NCBI RefSeq assembly: GCF_030296015.1
Contig: NZ_AP027368.1
Span: 2,356,001 to 2,420,000 of the forward strand
Reading direction: 5' to 3'
From: Ferrimonas sp. YFM
GTDB lineage: Bacteria > Pseudomonadota > Gammaproteobacteria > Enterobacterales > Shewanellaceae
Length of the DNA: 64,000 bases
Shown piece by piece: positions 40,157 to 48,052 of this stretch. The notes under the pieces are model-generated. The model made no database searches and had not been told where the DNA came from. It saw only the letters and a list, made by a program, of their open reading frames with translations. Position 1 is the first letter of the stretch. Each line of letters starts with the position of its first letter. Made by a program: the position numbers and the translations under genes.

Positions 40157-41413
40157 TCAGCCGGCGGACTTTTGTATGTGTAGCCTTTTGACCCACATCT
40201 TTGACAGCTCAAACAGCTCCCCAACCTGCCCCTCTGAGGGCCTCTCCTCCAGCAGCGGCCAGGGACGTTTGGGCACCTCTCTGCCCTGCTCTTTCAGCCA
40301 CTGGCTGGCCAGCTCTCGAATGGAGGCGGTGGTGAAACGCCGGTCAAGACCACATTGCCCCTTGAGATCACTCATTAGTTTTACTGGGTAGCTTTCCGGC
40401 ATCGGCTTGCTGGAGTCCGTGGGACAGCTGAATACCCAGGGGCCCTCTGATGCCTCTCGCTGGCGACGCTTGAGCCAGGCAGAAGTCTCTGAGGAGAGCA
40501 TCAGGAAACGGACCCTGCCGTCGACCTGAACCCGTGCGAAACCCCGGTCCAGATCCAGCTGAGACCAGCTCAGTTGACACAGGGATTTGAAGCCGATGAG
40601 GTTGCTCAGTTGCAAAAGAAGGAGGGGCTTTAGGGCCTCGGCATCGTCCAGGGCCAGTACCGTTTTGTGGTAACGGCCCAGCTCTCGCCAACCGATTTTA
40701 TGGCTCAACGAAGTATTGCGTGCCAGGCTGAAGGCTTCACAGGGACAGGCCGTGCCTGGGGTCATCCACCCCTGGGCAGACTCCAGTCCTCGCGCCACCC
40801 GGAAAAACAGCCGAAGCAGGCTGAGCCGGTGTTTGGCCCCAGGCTGCTGTGGGGCCACCAGGGCCTCCACTTCCGCCAGGGTCAGTGACTCACCGATGCG
40901 CTCTGCCCGTTCTCCGTCGAACAAGGCTTCCAGCTGACTCACTTCCGCCCGCCACCTTGGGCGCCGGCCCTGAGCCCAGTCGGCAAAGAGCTCAACCCCT
41001 TTGCTCAAAGGGGTGCCCTGGGGCGGCGGCGCTTCACCCTGCTGCACCAGCCTGTGCTGCTGCCAGGACTCAATGGCGGCCTGTCGGTCCATCTGCGGGT
41101 AGTAGCCCAGGGTAAGCTGGCGGGTGCTCTTGGCCCCCTTGGGCGTGTAACGGTAGACCCAGCGGCGCTTGTGACGGCCGACTTTGAAGATCAGGCCCGG
41201 GTAGTCCGCTTCATTGATGTCGCTTTCCGCATGCTGATAACCGGAGGCTTTACCCTGGCCCTCAATGTCGGCGATCGCCTGCTTGATCACCGCCTGAACC
41301 CGGCCTCGCACGCCTGTGGCCAGGCACTGATCCAGCAGGGCCAGCACCTGCTGTTTCGGGGTCATTTTGATGGCCGCACCGTCATTTTGGTGCGCCTTGT
41401 CACTCTTTTTCAT
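40157..41413 (-). CDS. Tyrosine-recombinase-like protein with missing catalytic residues
   Basis: A 418-aa protein. Residues about 70-130 match the integrase arm-type DNA-binding domain (DUF4102: PGLIFKVGRHKRRWVYRY ... LTLGYYPQMD). The C-terminal half follows the tyrosine-recombinase fold but not its chemistry. In box I the Arg of RPGEL is replaced (LIGFKSLCQLSWSQLD), box II keeps Arg but has no His (TTASIREL), and no box C His or terminal Tyr is found. It is therefore unlikely to recombine DNA and may be a domesticated DNA-binding protein. No attachment sites or cargo are seen next to it. Confidence 0.7.
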   Translation of the reverse strand: MKKSDKAHQNDGAAIKMTPKQQVLALLDQCLATGVRGRVQAVIKQAIADIEGQGKASGYQHAESDINEADYPGLIFKVGRHKRRWVYRYTPKGAKSTRQLTLGYYPQMDRQAAIESWQQHRLVQQGEAPPPQGTPLSKGVELFADWAQGRRPRWRAEVSQLEALFDGERAERIGESLTLAEVEALVAPQQPGAKHRLSLLRLFFRVARGLESAQGWMTPGTACPCEAFSLARNTSLSHKIGWRELGRYHKTVLALDDAEALKPLLLLQLSNLIGFKSLCQLSWSQLDLDRGFARVQVDGRVRFLMLSSETSAWLKRRQREASEGPWVFSCPTDSSKPMPESYPVKLMSDLKGQCGLDRRFTTASIRELASQWLKEQGREVPKRPWPLLEERPSEGQVGELFELSKMWVKRLHIQKSAG

Positions 41414-41498
41414 TCTGTTACCAATGTTGTCTCACAGCATTGCGCCACAGTTGCTAAGCTGCTGCTGTCTTTAACCATAACGATTATATGGACTTACA

Positions 41499-43358
41499 AT
41501 GTTTAAGCAGTCACTGATTGGCCTGGCCCTGTTTGCCGGCGCCGCCCTTTCACCGGCCCTGGTGGCCGAGGAAACTCAACAGAACTGGGATCTGACCCCA
41601 CTCTACGCCGATTGGCAACAGTGGCAGGGCCAAAAAACCAGCCTGGAGAAGCAATTGGATCAACTCGCCGCCTATCAGGGCAAGTTGGGCCATTCCGCTG
41701 CGACCCTGGCCGATGCCATGGACCTCTATTACGGGCTGTCCAAGACTCTGTCCCAGTTGTACGTGTACGCCAACCTGAATGCGGACACCGATCTGCGCAA
41801 CTCCGACAACGGTGCCAAGCGTCAGTCCATCGCCATGCTGGCCAACCGTTTCAACCAGGGCTCCTCCTTCATCAACCCTGAGCTGATCAGCCTGGGCGAA
41901 GAGAAGGTGTTGGCCATGGTGAAGTCTGAGCCTCGTCTGGCCGACTACCGCTTCCCGCTGGAGAACATTCTGCGCGGCAAGGCCCACACCTTGGCCCCTG
42001 CGGCAGAGAAGATCCTGGCTGCTGCCGGCACCGTCACCAGTGCCCCCTACTCCAGCTACGCCACCTTCACCAATGCCGAACTGCCCTGGCCAGAAGTGGA
42101 GCTGGACGGAGAACTGGTGACCCTGAACCAGGCCACCTACGCCCGTTTCCGCAGCCATCCTGATCGCGATGTACGTAAGAAAGCGTTCGACAACTTCTTT
42201 GGCACCCTGTCCAAGTACCGTCGCACCATCGCCTCTCTGCTGGACGCCAATGTAAAAGCCGACGTATTCAACGCCCGCAGCCGCAACCACGACTCCGCCC
42301 TGGAAGCCGCGCTGAGCGAAGACAACATCCCGGTAGAGGTGTACAGCGCCCTGGTGGACACCACCAACGCCAACCTCGACACCCTGCAGCGTTACCTTAA
42401 GTTACGCTCCCGTATGCTGAAATTGGATGATCAAGGCTATTTTGACATCTACCCCGCCGTGGTCAAAGCCACAGGTGATTATCCCATTGAGCGTGGCATC
42501 GAGATGATGCTGGCCTCCCTGGAGCCCATGGGCGACAGCTACGTCAACAAGATCCGTACCGGCCTGGACCAGCGCTGGATGGACACCTATCCCAAGCTGG
42601 GCAAGCGCTCCGGTGCCTACATGAGCGGCAGCGCCTACGACGTACACCCCTACGTGCTGATGAACTACAACGATGACTACACCTCGGTGTCTACCCTGAC
42701 CCACGAGTGGGGCCACGCTACCCACTCTGTGTACGCTAACGCCAATCAGCCCTACGCCACCGCAGGCTACGCCACCTTTACTGCAGAGATCGCCTCCACC
42801 TTCCAGGAGCACCTGCTGACCGACTACGCACTGAAGAATGCCGCAGACGACAACGAGCGCCTCTACTACCTGGGCCAGACTCTGGAGAAGTTCCGTCAGA
42901 CCTTCTTCCGTCAGACCATGTTTGCCGAGTTTGAACGTGCCATCCACGAAGAGGTAGAGAAAGGTCAGCCTCTGAGCGATACCCGCGCCTCTGAGATCTA
43001 CCTGGATCTGCTGCGTCGCTACCACGGTCACGACAAGGGCGTGATGGCCATCGATGACGCCTACGGCATTGAGTGGGCCTATGTGCCGCACTTCTACTAC
43101 AACTTCTACGTGTATCAGTACGCCACCTCCATCGCAGCCTCTGCGGCGTTTGCCGATGAGGTGCTCAGCGGCGACAAGGCGGCCTACGACCGCTACCTGA
43201 ACCTGCTGAAGTCCGGTGGCAGTGACTACCCCTATGACCTGGTGAAAACCGCCGGGGTCGATCTGGCCAGTGCCCAGCCTTACGAAGCGATCTTCAATCG
43301 GATGAACCGTCTGATGGACGAGATGGAAACCATTCTCGATCGCAGCGAAAAGCTGTAA
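41499..43358 (+). CDS. pepF: Oligoendopeptidase F (M3 family), exported
   Basis: A 619-aa zinc metallopeptidase with a signal peptide ending ALVAEE, so probably periplasmic, unlike cytoplasmic PepF of Firmicutes. The zinc motif THEWGHATHS is near residue 403, with the downstream Glu ligand in YATFTAEIASTF. Family domain order (N-terminal helical PepF domain, then M3 core) is complete. Confidence 0.93.
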   Translation: MFKQSLIGLALFAGAALSPALVAEETQQNWDLTPLYADWQQWQGQKTSLEKQLDQLAAYQGKLGHSAATLADAMDLYYGLSKTLSQLYVYANLNADTDLRNSDNGAKRQSIAMLANRFNQGSSFINPELISLGEEKVLAMVKSEPRLADYRFPLENILRGKAHTLAPAAEKILAAAGTVTSAPYSSYATFTNAELPWPEVELDGELVTLNQATYARFRSHPDRDVRKKAFDNFFGTLSKYRRTIASLLDANVKADVFNARSRNHDSALEAALSEDNIPVEVYSALVDTTNANLDTLQRYLKLRSRMLKLDDQGYFDIYPAVVKATGDYPIERGIEMMLASLEPMGDSYVNKIRTGLDQRWMDTYPKLGKRSGAYMSGSAYDVHPYVLMNYNDDYTSVSTLTHEWGHATHSVYANANQPYATAGYATFTAEIASTFQEHLLTDYALKNAADDNERLYYLGQTLEKFRQTFFRQTMFAEFERAIHEEVEKGQPLSDTRASEIYLDLLRRYHGHDKGVMAIDDAYGIEWAYVPHFYYNFYVYQYATSIAASAAFADEVLSGDKAAYDRYLNLLKSGGSDYPYDLVKTAGVDLASAQPYEAIFNRMNRLMDEMETILDRSEKL

Positions 43359-43384
43359 CAAAACCGCCATTTGGTGCTGAGCAA

Positions 43385-43410
43385 AAAGGGAGCAAACGCT
43401 CCCTTTTTTT
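43385..43410 (+). terminator. Rho-independent terminator of pepF
   Basis: AAAGGGAGC/GCTCCCTTT stem, AAAC loop, T run, 26 bp after the stop. Confidence 0.92.
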
Positions 43411-43656
43411 GTTATCAGAACCGCCATTTTGCGATCAGGAATTTAACAAGGATCTAACCACAGCTCTAAGGCAGGGCAACCAAGGGCCGAAGCGGGTTTT
43501 CCACAAGCTGTGAAACCATCCACAGGGACAAGTATGAAGAACACTGTTTCCATCACACCCTCACCCCCTCATTTTTGCACCGACAACCGCCGACTCTCTG
43601 TTCAGAGATCACATCGAAAGATCATATCGGATACATGTTGATTACTTTATAAAAAC

Positions 43657-43670
43657 TTGATCAACACCAA
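43657..43670. promoter_or_regulatory. Second FNR-like site upstream of nrdD
   Basis: TTGAT-CAAC-ACCAA, one mismatch in 10 to the FNR consensus, 61 bp upstream of the perfect site. Confidence 0.45.
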
Positions 43671-43717
43671 TGAATCACTTAACAGTAACTTCATTCGAAT
43701 TTTGGGTAGTGATCTTC

Positions 43718-43731
43718 TTGATCGCGATCAA
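43718..43731. promoter_or_regulatory. FNR (EtrA) box upstream of nrdD
   Basis: TTGAT-CGCG-ATCAA is a perfect FNR consensus, 126 bp before the nrdD start. FNR activates genes without oxygen, which fits a class III reductase. The 498-bp gap 43359-43856 also has DnaA-box-like TTTTCCACA and CATCCACA around 43497-43523 and a CCCACATATGGG near-palindrome at 43772-43783 that may be an NrdR site. Confidence 0.8.
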
Positions 43732-43856
43732 TTTATCCGACGGAAAATTGGCGCTTAATATGCGTCGAAACCCCACATATGGGCCATATTTAAGACAAGG
43801 CAACAAGATGTAGTGCTTGTCAAGGCCTATTCCTACATTCTTAAGGATTTTTTCTC

Positions 43857-45974
43857 ATGCCAGTTGTGATTAAGAGAGACGGTTGTCAGGTGCCCTTTGA
43901 TAGCGCAAGGATTCGCGACGCTATCGCACGGGCTGCCATGGCAGCTGACGTCAAGGATGATGACTACGCTCAACGTGTCTCTAACACCATTGAGCAGGAA
44001 CTGGCTGAGTCTGGCGACGTCAACATCGACGAGATCCAGCAGATGGTGGAAAACCATCTGATGGCGGGCCCCTATAAAGCGGTGGCCCGTGCCTACATCG
44101 AGTATCGCCATGATCGCGATATCGCCCGCGAATCCAATAGCCGCCTGAACCGTGAGATCCGTGGCCTGGTGGATCAGAGCAACGCTGCCCTGCTCCACGA
44201 GAACGCCAACAAGGACTCCAAGGTGATCCCCACTCAACGGGATCTGCTGGCTGGCATCGTCGCCAAGCACTACGCTACCCGCCACATCCTGCCTCGGGAA
44301 GTGGTCAAGGCCCATGAGTGCGGCGAAATCCACTACCACGATCTGGACTACGCCCCCTTCTTCCCGATGTTCAACTGCATGTTGATCGATCTGGAAGGGA
44401 TGCTGACCGGCGGCTTCAAGATGGGCAACGCCGAGATCGACGTACCCAAGTCCATCTCCACCGCCACCGCGGTGACCGCCCAGATCATCGCCCAGGTAGC
44501 CAGCCACATCTATGGCGGCACCACCATCAACCGCATCGATGAAGTGCTGGAGCCCTACGTCACCAAGAGCTATGAGAAGCACCTGGAAGTGGGCAAAGAG
44601 TGGCAGGTGTCCGACGTGGAAGCCTACGCCATGGCGCGCACCGAGAAGGAGTGTTATGACGCCTTCCAGAGCCTGGAATACGAGGTCAACACCCTGCACA
44701 CCGCCAATGGCCAGACCCCCTTTGTGACCTTCGGCTTTGGCCTGGGCACCAGCTGGCAGAGCCGCCTCATCCAGCAATCCATCCTCAAGGTGCGCATGGT
44801 CGGCCTGGGCAAGAACCACAAGACTCCGGTGTTCCCCAAGCTGGTGTTCGCCATCCGTGATGGCCTGAACCACAAAGAGGGCGACGCCAACTACGACATC
44901 AAGAAGCTGGCGCTGGAGTGCTCCACCAAGCGGATGTACCCGGACATCCTCAACTACGACCGCGTGGTCGAGGTGACCGGCTCCTTCAAGACCCCCATGG
45001 GCTGCCGCAGCTTCCTGTCCGCCTACGAGCAGGATGGTCAACTGGTGCACGAAGGGCGCAACAACCTGGGCGTGGTCAGCCTGAACCTGCCCCGCATCGC
45101 CATCGAAGCCAAGGGCAACGAGAACCTGTTCTTCGAACTGCTGGACAACCGCCTGGCCCTGGCCAAGAAGGCCCTGATGACCCGCATCGATCGCCTGGAA
45201 GGTGTGAAGGCCCGGGTGGCCCCCATCCTGTACATGGAGGGTGCCTGTGGCGTGCGTCTGAAGCCGGACGACGACATCAGCGAGATCTTCAAAAATGGCC
45301 GTGCGTCCATCTCCCTGGGCTACATCGGCCTGCACGAGACGGTCAACGCCCTGTACGGCGCCTCTGGCCACGTGTTTGACTCTGAGGAGATGCGTGCCAA
45401 GGCCCTAACCATCGTAGAGCGTCTGCGCGCCGCTACCGACGCCTGGAAGGCACAAACCGGTTATGGCTTCAGCCTCTACTCCACCCCCAGCGAAAACCTG
45501 TGCACCCGTTTCTGCAAAATTGACCAGCGCCAGTTCGGTGTGGTCGACGGGGTAACCGACAAGGGCTACTACACCAACAGCTTCCACCTGGATGTGGAGA
45601 AGAAGGTGAACCCTTACGACAAGATCGACTTCGAGAAGCCCTATCCGAAGATCGCCAACGGTGGCTTCATCTGCTACGGCGAGTACCCCAACATGCAGAA
45701 GAACGTCGAGGCGTTGGAAGATGTGTGGGATTACTCCTACCAGCATGTGCCCTACTACGGCACCAACACGCCCATCGATGAGTGCTATGAGTGCGGCTAC
45801 ACCGGTGAGTTCGATTGCACCTCCAAGGGCTTCACCTGTCCCAAGTGCGGCAACCATGACCCGTCCAAGGTGTCCGTCACCCGTCGCGTCTGCGGTTACC
45901 TGGGCAGCCCGGACGCCCGCCCCTTCAACGAAGGCAAGCAGGAAGAGGTTAAGCGCAGGGTTAAACACCTGTAG
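43857..45974 (+). CDS. nrdD: Class III anaerobic ribonucleoside-triphosphate reductase
   Basis: A 705-aa glycyl-radical enzyme reducing NTPs without oxygen. Residues 1-95 form an ATP-cone. The active-site region and the C-terminal four-Cys zinc site (CYECGYTG ... CPKCG) are intact, and the radical Gly is in RRVCGYLG near residue 679. The FNR box upstream explains likely anaerobic induction. It is followed by a terminator and then its activase. Confidence 0.97.
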   Translation: MPVVIKRDGCQVPFDSARIRDAIARAAMAADVKDDDYAQRVSNTIEQELAESGDVNIDEIQQMVENHLMAGPYKAVARAYIEYRHDRDIARESNSRLNREIRGLVDQSNAALLHENANKDSKVIPTQRDLLAGIVAKHYATRHILPREVVKAHECGEIHYHDLDYAPFFPMFNCMLIDLEGMLTGGFKMGNAEIDVPKSISTATAVTAQIIAQVASHIYGGTTINRIDEVLEPYVTKSYEKHLEVGKEWQVSDVEAYAMARTEKECYDAFQSLEYEVNTLHTANGQTPFVTFGFGLGTSWQSRLIQQSILKVRMVGLGKNHKTPVFPKLVFAIRDGLNHKEGDANYDIKKLALECSTKRMYPDILNYDRVVEVTGSFKTPMGCRSFLSAYEQDGQLVHEGRNNLGVVSLNLPRIAIEAKGNENLFFELLDNRLALAKKALMTRIDRLEGVKARVAPILYMEGACGVRLKPDDDISEIFKNGRASISLGYIGLHETVNALYGASGHVFDSEEMRAKALTIVERLRAATDAWKAQTGYGFSLYSTPSENLCTRFCKIDQRQFGVVDGVTDKGYYTNSFHLDVEKKVNPYDKIDFEKPYPKIANGGFICYGEYPNMQKNVEALEDVWDYSYQHVPYYGTNTPIDECYECGYTGEFDCTSKGFTCPKCGNHDPSKVSVTRRVCGYLGSPDARPFNEGKQEEVKRRVKHL

Positions 45975-45990
45975 CATTTGAGTACACGAC

Positions 45991-46019
45991 AAAGGGCAGG
46001 GCTGGTCCCTGCCCTTTTT
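45991..46019 (+). terminator. Terminator between nrdD and nrdG
   Basis: An 11-bp stem (45991-46001 with 46007-46017) with CTGGT loop and T tract. It ends 16 bp before the nrdG ATG, so nrdG receives only read-through or its own initiation. Confidence 0.85.
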
Positions 46020-46035
46020 GATGGAGGACGCATCA

Positions 46036-46533
46036 ATGAACTATCACAACTATTATCCGGTGGATGTGGTCAATGGACTGGGCACTCGCTGTACCCTGTT
46101 TGTGTCCGGTTGCGTCCATCAGTGCAAGGGCTGCTACAACCAGAGCACCCAGCGACTGGACTCAGGTCACCCCTTTACCGACGAGTTGGTGGAGCAGATC
46201 ATCCGCGATCTCAGCGACACCCGCATCAAGCGCCGTGGCCTGAGTCTCTCCGGAGGCGACCCCCTTCACCCGGCCAATGTGCCCGCCATTCTCGAGTTGG
46301 TCACCCAGGTTAAGGAGCGCTGCCCGGACAAGGACATCTGGTGCTGGACAGGCTACCGACTGGACGAGCTGGATGACGCCCAGCAGGCACTGCTGCCCTA
46401 CCTGGATGTGCTGATCGATGGCCGCTTCGAACAGGAGCTGGCGGATCCCTCCCTGCTGTGGCGAGGCAGCAGCAACCAGGTGGTGCACCGTCTCTCTCCA
46501 AGGGCACAGGCGTGCATCCCTGCCGTGGAGTAA
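46036..46533 (+). CDS. nrdG: Anaerobic ribonucleotide reductase activating protein
   Basis: Radical-SAM activase that makes the NrdD glycyl radical. The [4Fe-4S] ligands are in SGCVHQCKGCYN (CxxxCxxC), with LSGGDPLHP for SAM binding. ATG at 46036 with GGAGG upstream; an earlier in-frame TTG is rejected. 165 aa, usual length about 155. Confidence 0.95.
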   Translation: MNYHNYYPVDVVNGLGTRCTLFVSGCVHQCKGCYNQSTQRLDSGHPFTDELVEQIIRDLSDTRIKRRGLSLSGGDPLHPANVPAILELVTQVKERCPDKDIWCWTGYRLDELDDAQQALLPYLDVLIDGRFEQELADPSLLWRGSSNQVVHRLSPRAQACIPAVE

Positions 46534-46549
46534 CTGCCACACAGACCAC

Positions 46550-46573
46550 AAAAGGGGCCCATTGGCCCCTTTT
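46550..46573. terminator. Bidirectional terminator between nrdG and the convergent hydrolase
   Basis: AAAAGGGGCC/GGCCCCTTTT stem with CATT loop, usable by both convergent genes. Confidence 0.88.
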
Positions 46574-46593
46574 GTTATTGTCGCTGCAAGTCG

Positions 46594-47391
46594 CTACACC
46601 TTAGAGGAGTCTATCTCCACCGCCTGGCGAATCAGGTTGCCCTTGCTGATGTTGTAGCCACTGAGCTTGGACAGCCAGTCCTCCGGCCCCAGCAGGCGAT
46701 TGATGATCTCGTCAGACTCCACACCCTCTCCATGCAGGGCACTGGCTTTGTCACACAAGGCGCGCAGGTTATCCAGCTTTTCCCTCAGGGCCAGGTGGCC
46801 CTGGGGCACTATGCCCCTGTGAGGGCAGAACAGCACATCAAACTCCAGCGCCAACACCTTATTGATGCTCTGCATCAGCTGCAGCAGATTTTCATCCGCC
46901 CTTAGGTAACGAATCGACTTGGACAGATAAAGATCACCGGAGAACAGGTAGCCCCGCTGTGGCCAGTGAAAACAGGTGAGGTCCTTGGCGTGTCCCGGGG
47001 TATGGATGGCGTGCAGATCCCCCCCTTGTGCCATGGGCACCGTCTCAGGCAGCGGCTGGGTCTCCACTGGCAGTGGACTGCCCCAGATCATCCTCTGTAT
47101 GGGGGGAATGCGATAGCCGCGCGCCAGCTTGGCCCGCCCAAGCTCTGGGGCCAGGGGCGTCAGCTGATAGCGGCTGGCAATGCGGGCGGCGTTGCCCGCG
47201 TGATCCTCATGGTGGTGGGTCAGCAGCAAGCGCTTGGGAGGCTGGGCATCGAGGAGGCGACGAATGGTGGACCACTGATTCGGCGGCCCGGTATCAATCT
47301 GGGTGTCACCGATGCGGTAGAGGATGAAGGTGGTGTTGATCCCCTGATTGAAGCGCCCTACCCGCACCCCTTCAACCCCTTCATGAGCCAT
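46594..47391 (-). CDS. Metallo-beta-lactamase-fold hydrolase
   Basis: A 265-aa MBL-superfamily protein with the zinc motif THHHEDHAG near residue 59, HTPGHAKD near 132 and FSGDLYLS. The ATG at 47391 with AGGGAAAG upstream is preferred over an ATG six codons earlier. Cytoplasmic. Resembles general MBL hydrolases; the substrate is not evident. Confidence 0.85.
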   Translation of the reverse strand: MAHEGVEGVRVGRFNQGINTTFILYRIGDTQIDTGPPNQWSTIRRLLDAQPPKRLLLTHHHEDHAGNAARIASRYQLTPLAPELGRAKLARGYRIPPIQRMIWGSPLPVETQPLPETVPMAQGGDLHAIHTPGHAKDLTCFHWPQRGYLFSGDLYLSKSIRYLRADENLLQLMQSINKVLALEFDVLFCPHRGIVPQGHLALREKLDNLRALCDKASALHGEGVESDEIINRLLGPEDWLSKLSGYNISKGNLIRQAVEIDSSKV

Positions 47392-47478
47392 TCTTTCCCT
47401 GACTGGCATCGCGTCTCACAGCTCCCTGTCGCCCTATTGATCTTTCAAGCTAACAGAGGGGCTGAGGCCATACAAGGT

Positions 47479-47904
47479 TCAGGCTGCAGGGCGGCGCCTA
47501 CGCTGCAACGCCAGGGCGCCCAGGGTGACGATGATGATGTTTACCAGCAGCTCTGGCGTACCGAACACCTGGCAGTCGTCACAACCACTCAGCAAGGACG
47601 CGCTCAGGCGGGCAACGCCATAATGGATAAAGGGAAACAGCAACAGCAAACCACCGCCAAAGGCCAATGTGATGGTGCGGCGTTCGATGCCGGTCCCAAT
47701 CAACAGCAAGCCGGACGCCAGCCAGCAGGCGGGCAACCAGTAGTTGGCCAGCACAAACTGCCTGAGCTCATTGCTGGCGCTGTGAAGCTGATTGCCGTCG
47801 CCGTACACCTGGAAGGCCAGAGGAAATTCAAACACCATGGCCAGGATCGGAAACAGGAACAGCCCCAATGCAGCCCAGTAGCACCCGCGTTTTAACCAGT
47901 TCAT
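47479..47904 (-). CDS. Small integral membrane protein, unknown
   Basis: A 141-aa protein with about four hydrophobic segments (near 10-30, 50-72, 77-95, 112-132), a CDDC pair in the last loop, and an Arg-rich C-terminus RRRRP. ATG 47904 with GGGAAGG; an upstream TTG is less likely. I do not recognise a family. Confidence 0.65.
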   Translation of the reverse strand: MNWLKRGCYWAALGLFLFPILAMVFEFPLAFQVYGDGNQLHSASNELRQFVLANYWLPACWLASGLLLIGTGIERRTITLAFGGGLLLLFPFIHYGVARLSASLLSGCDDCQVFGTPELLVNIIIVTLGALALQRRRRPAA

Positions 47905-48052
47905 CAATACCTTCCCTTAAACAACGGGCTCCAAAACTCCCCCTTTAGAGGGCGTCACACGAACCGGGTTCCTGAAATGTAAGAAAATTGAGTCGGTCGC
48001 CCACAAAGTGGGCGCCGCAGTTCAAGGACATTAGGTTAGTAAGAGGGGGCGT

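Noticed and set aside
40157-41413. Active prophage or island integrase
   Set aside because: Catalytic residues are missing and no tRNA, attachment repeat or phage genes are adjacent.
43497-43523. Replication origin suggested by DnaA-like boxes
   Set aside because: Only two weak boxes, no AT-rich unwinding region or dnaA/dnaN genes; at most nrdD regulation.
43833-45371. A 512-codon minus-strand open frame opposite nrdD
   Set aside because: Shadow of nrdD with typical antisense composition.
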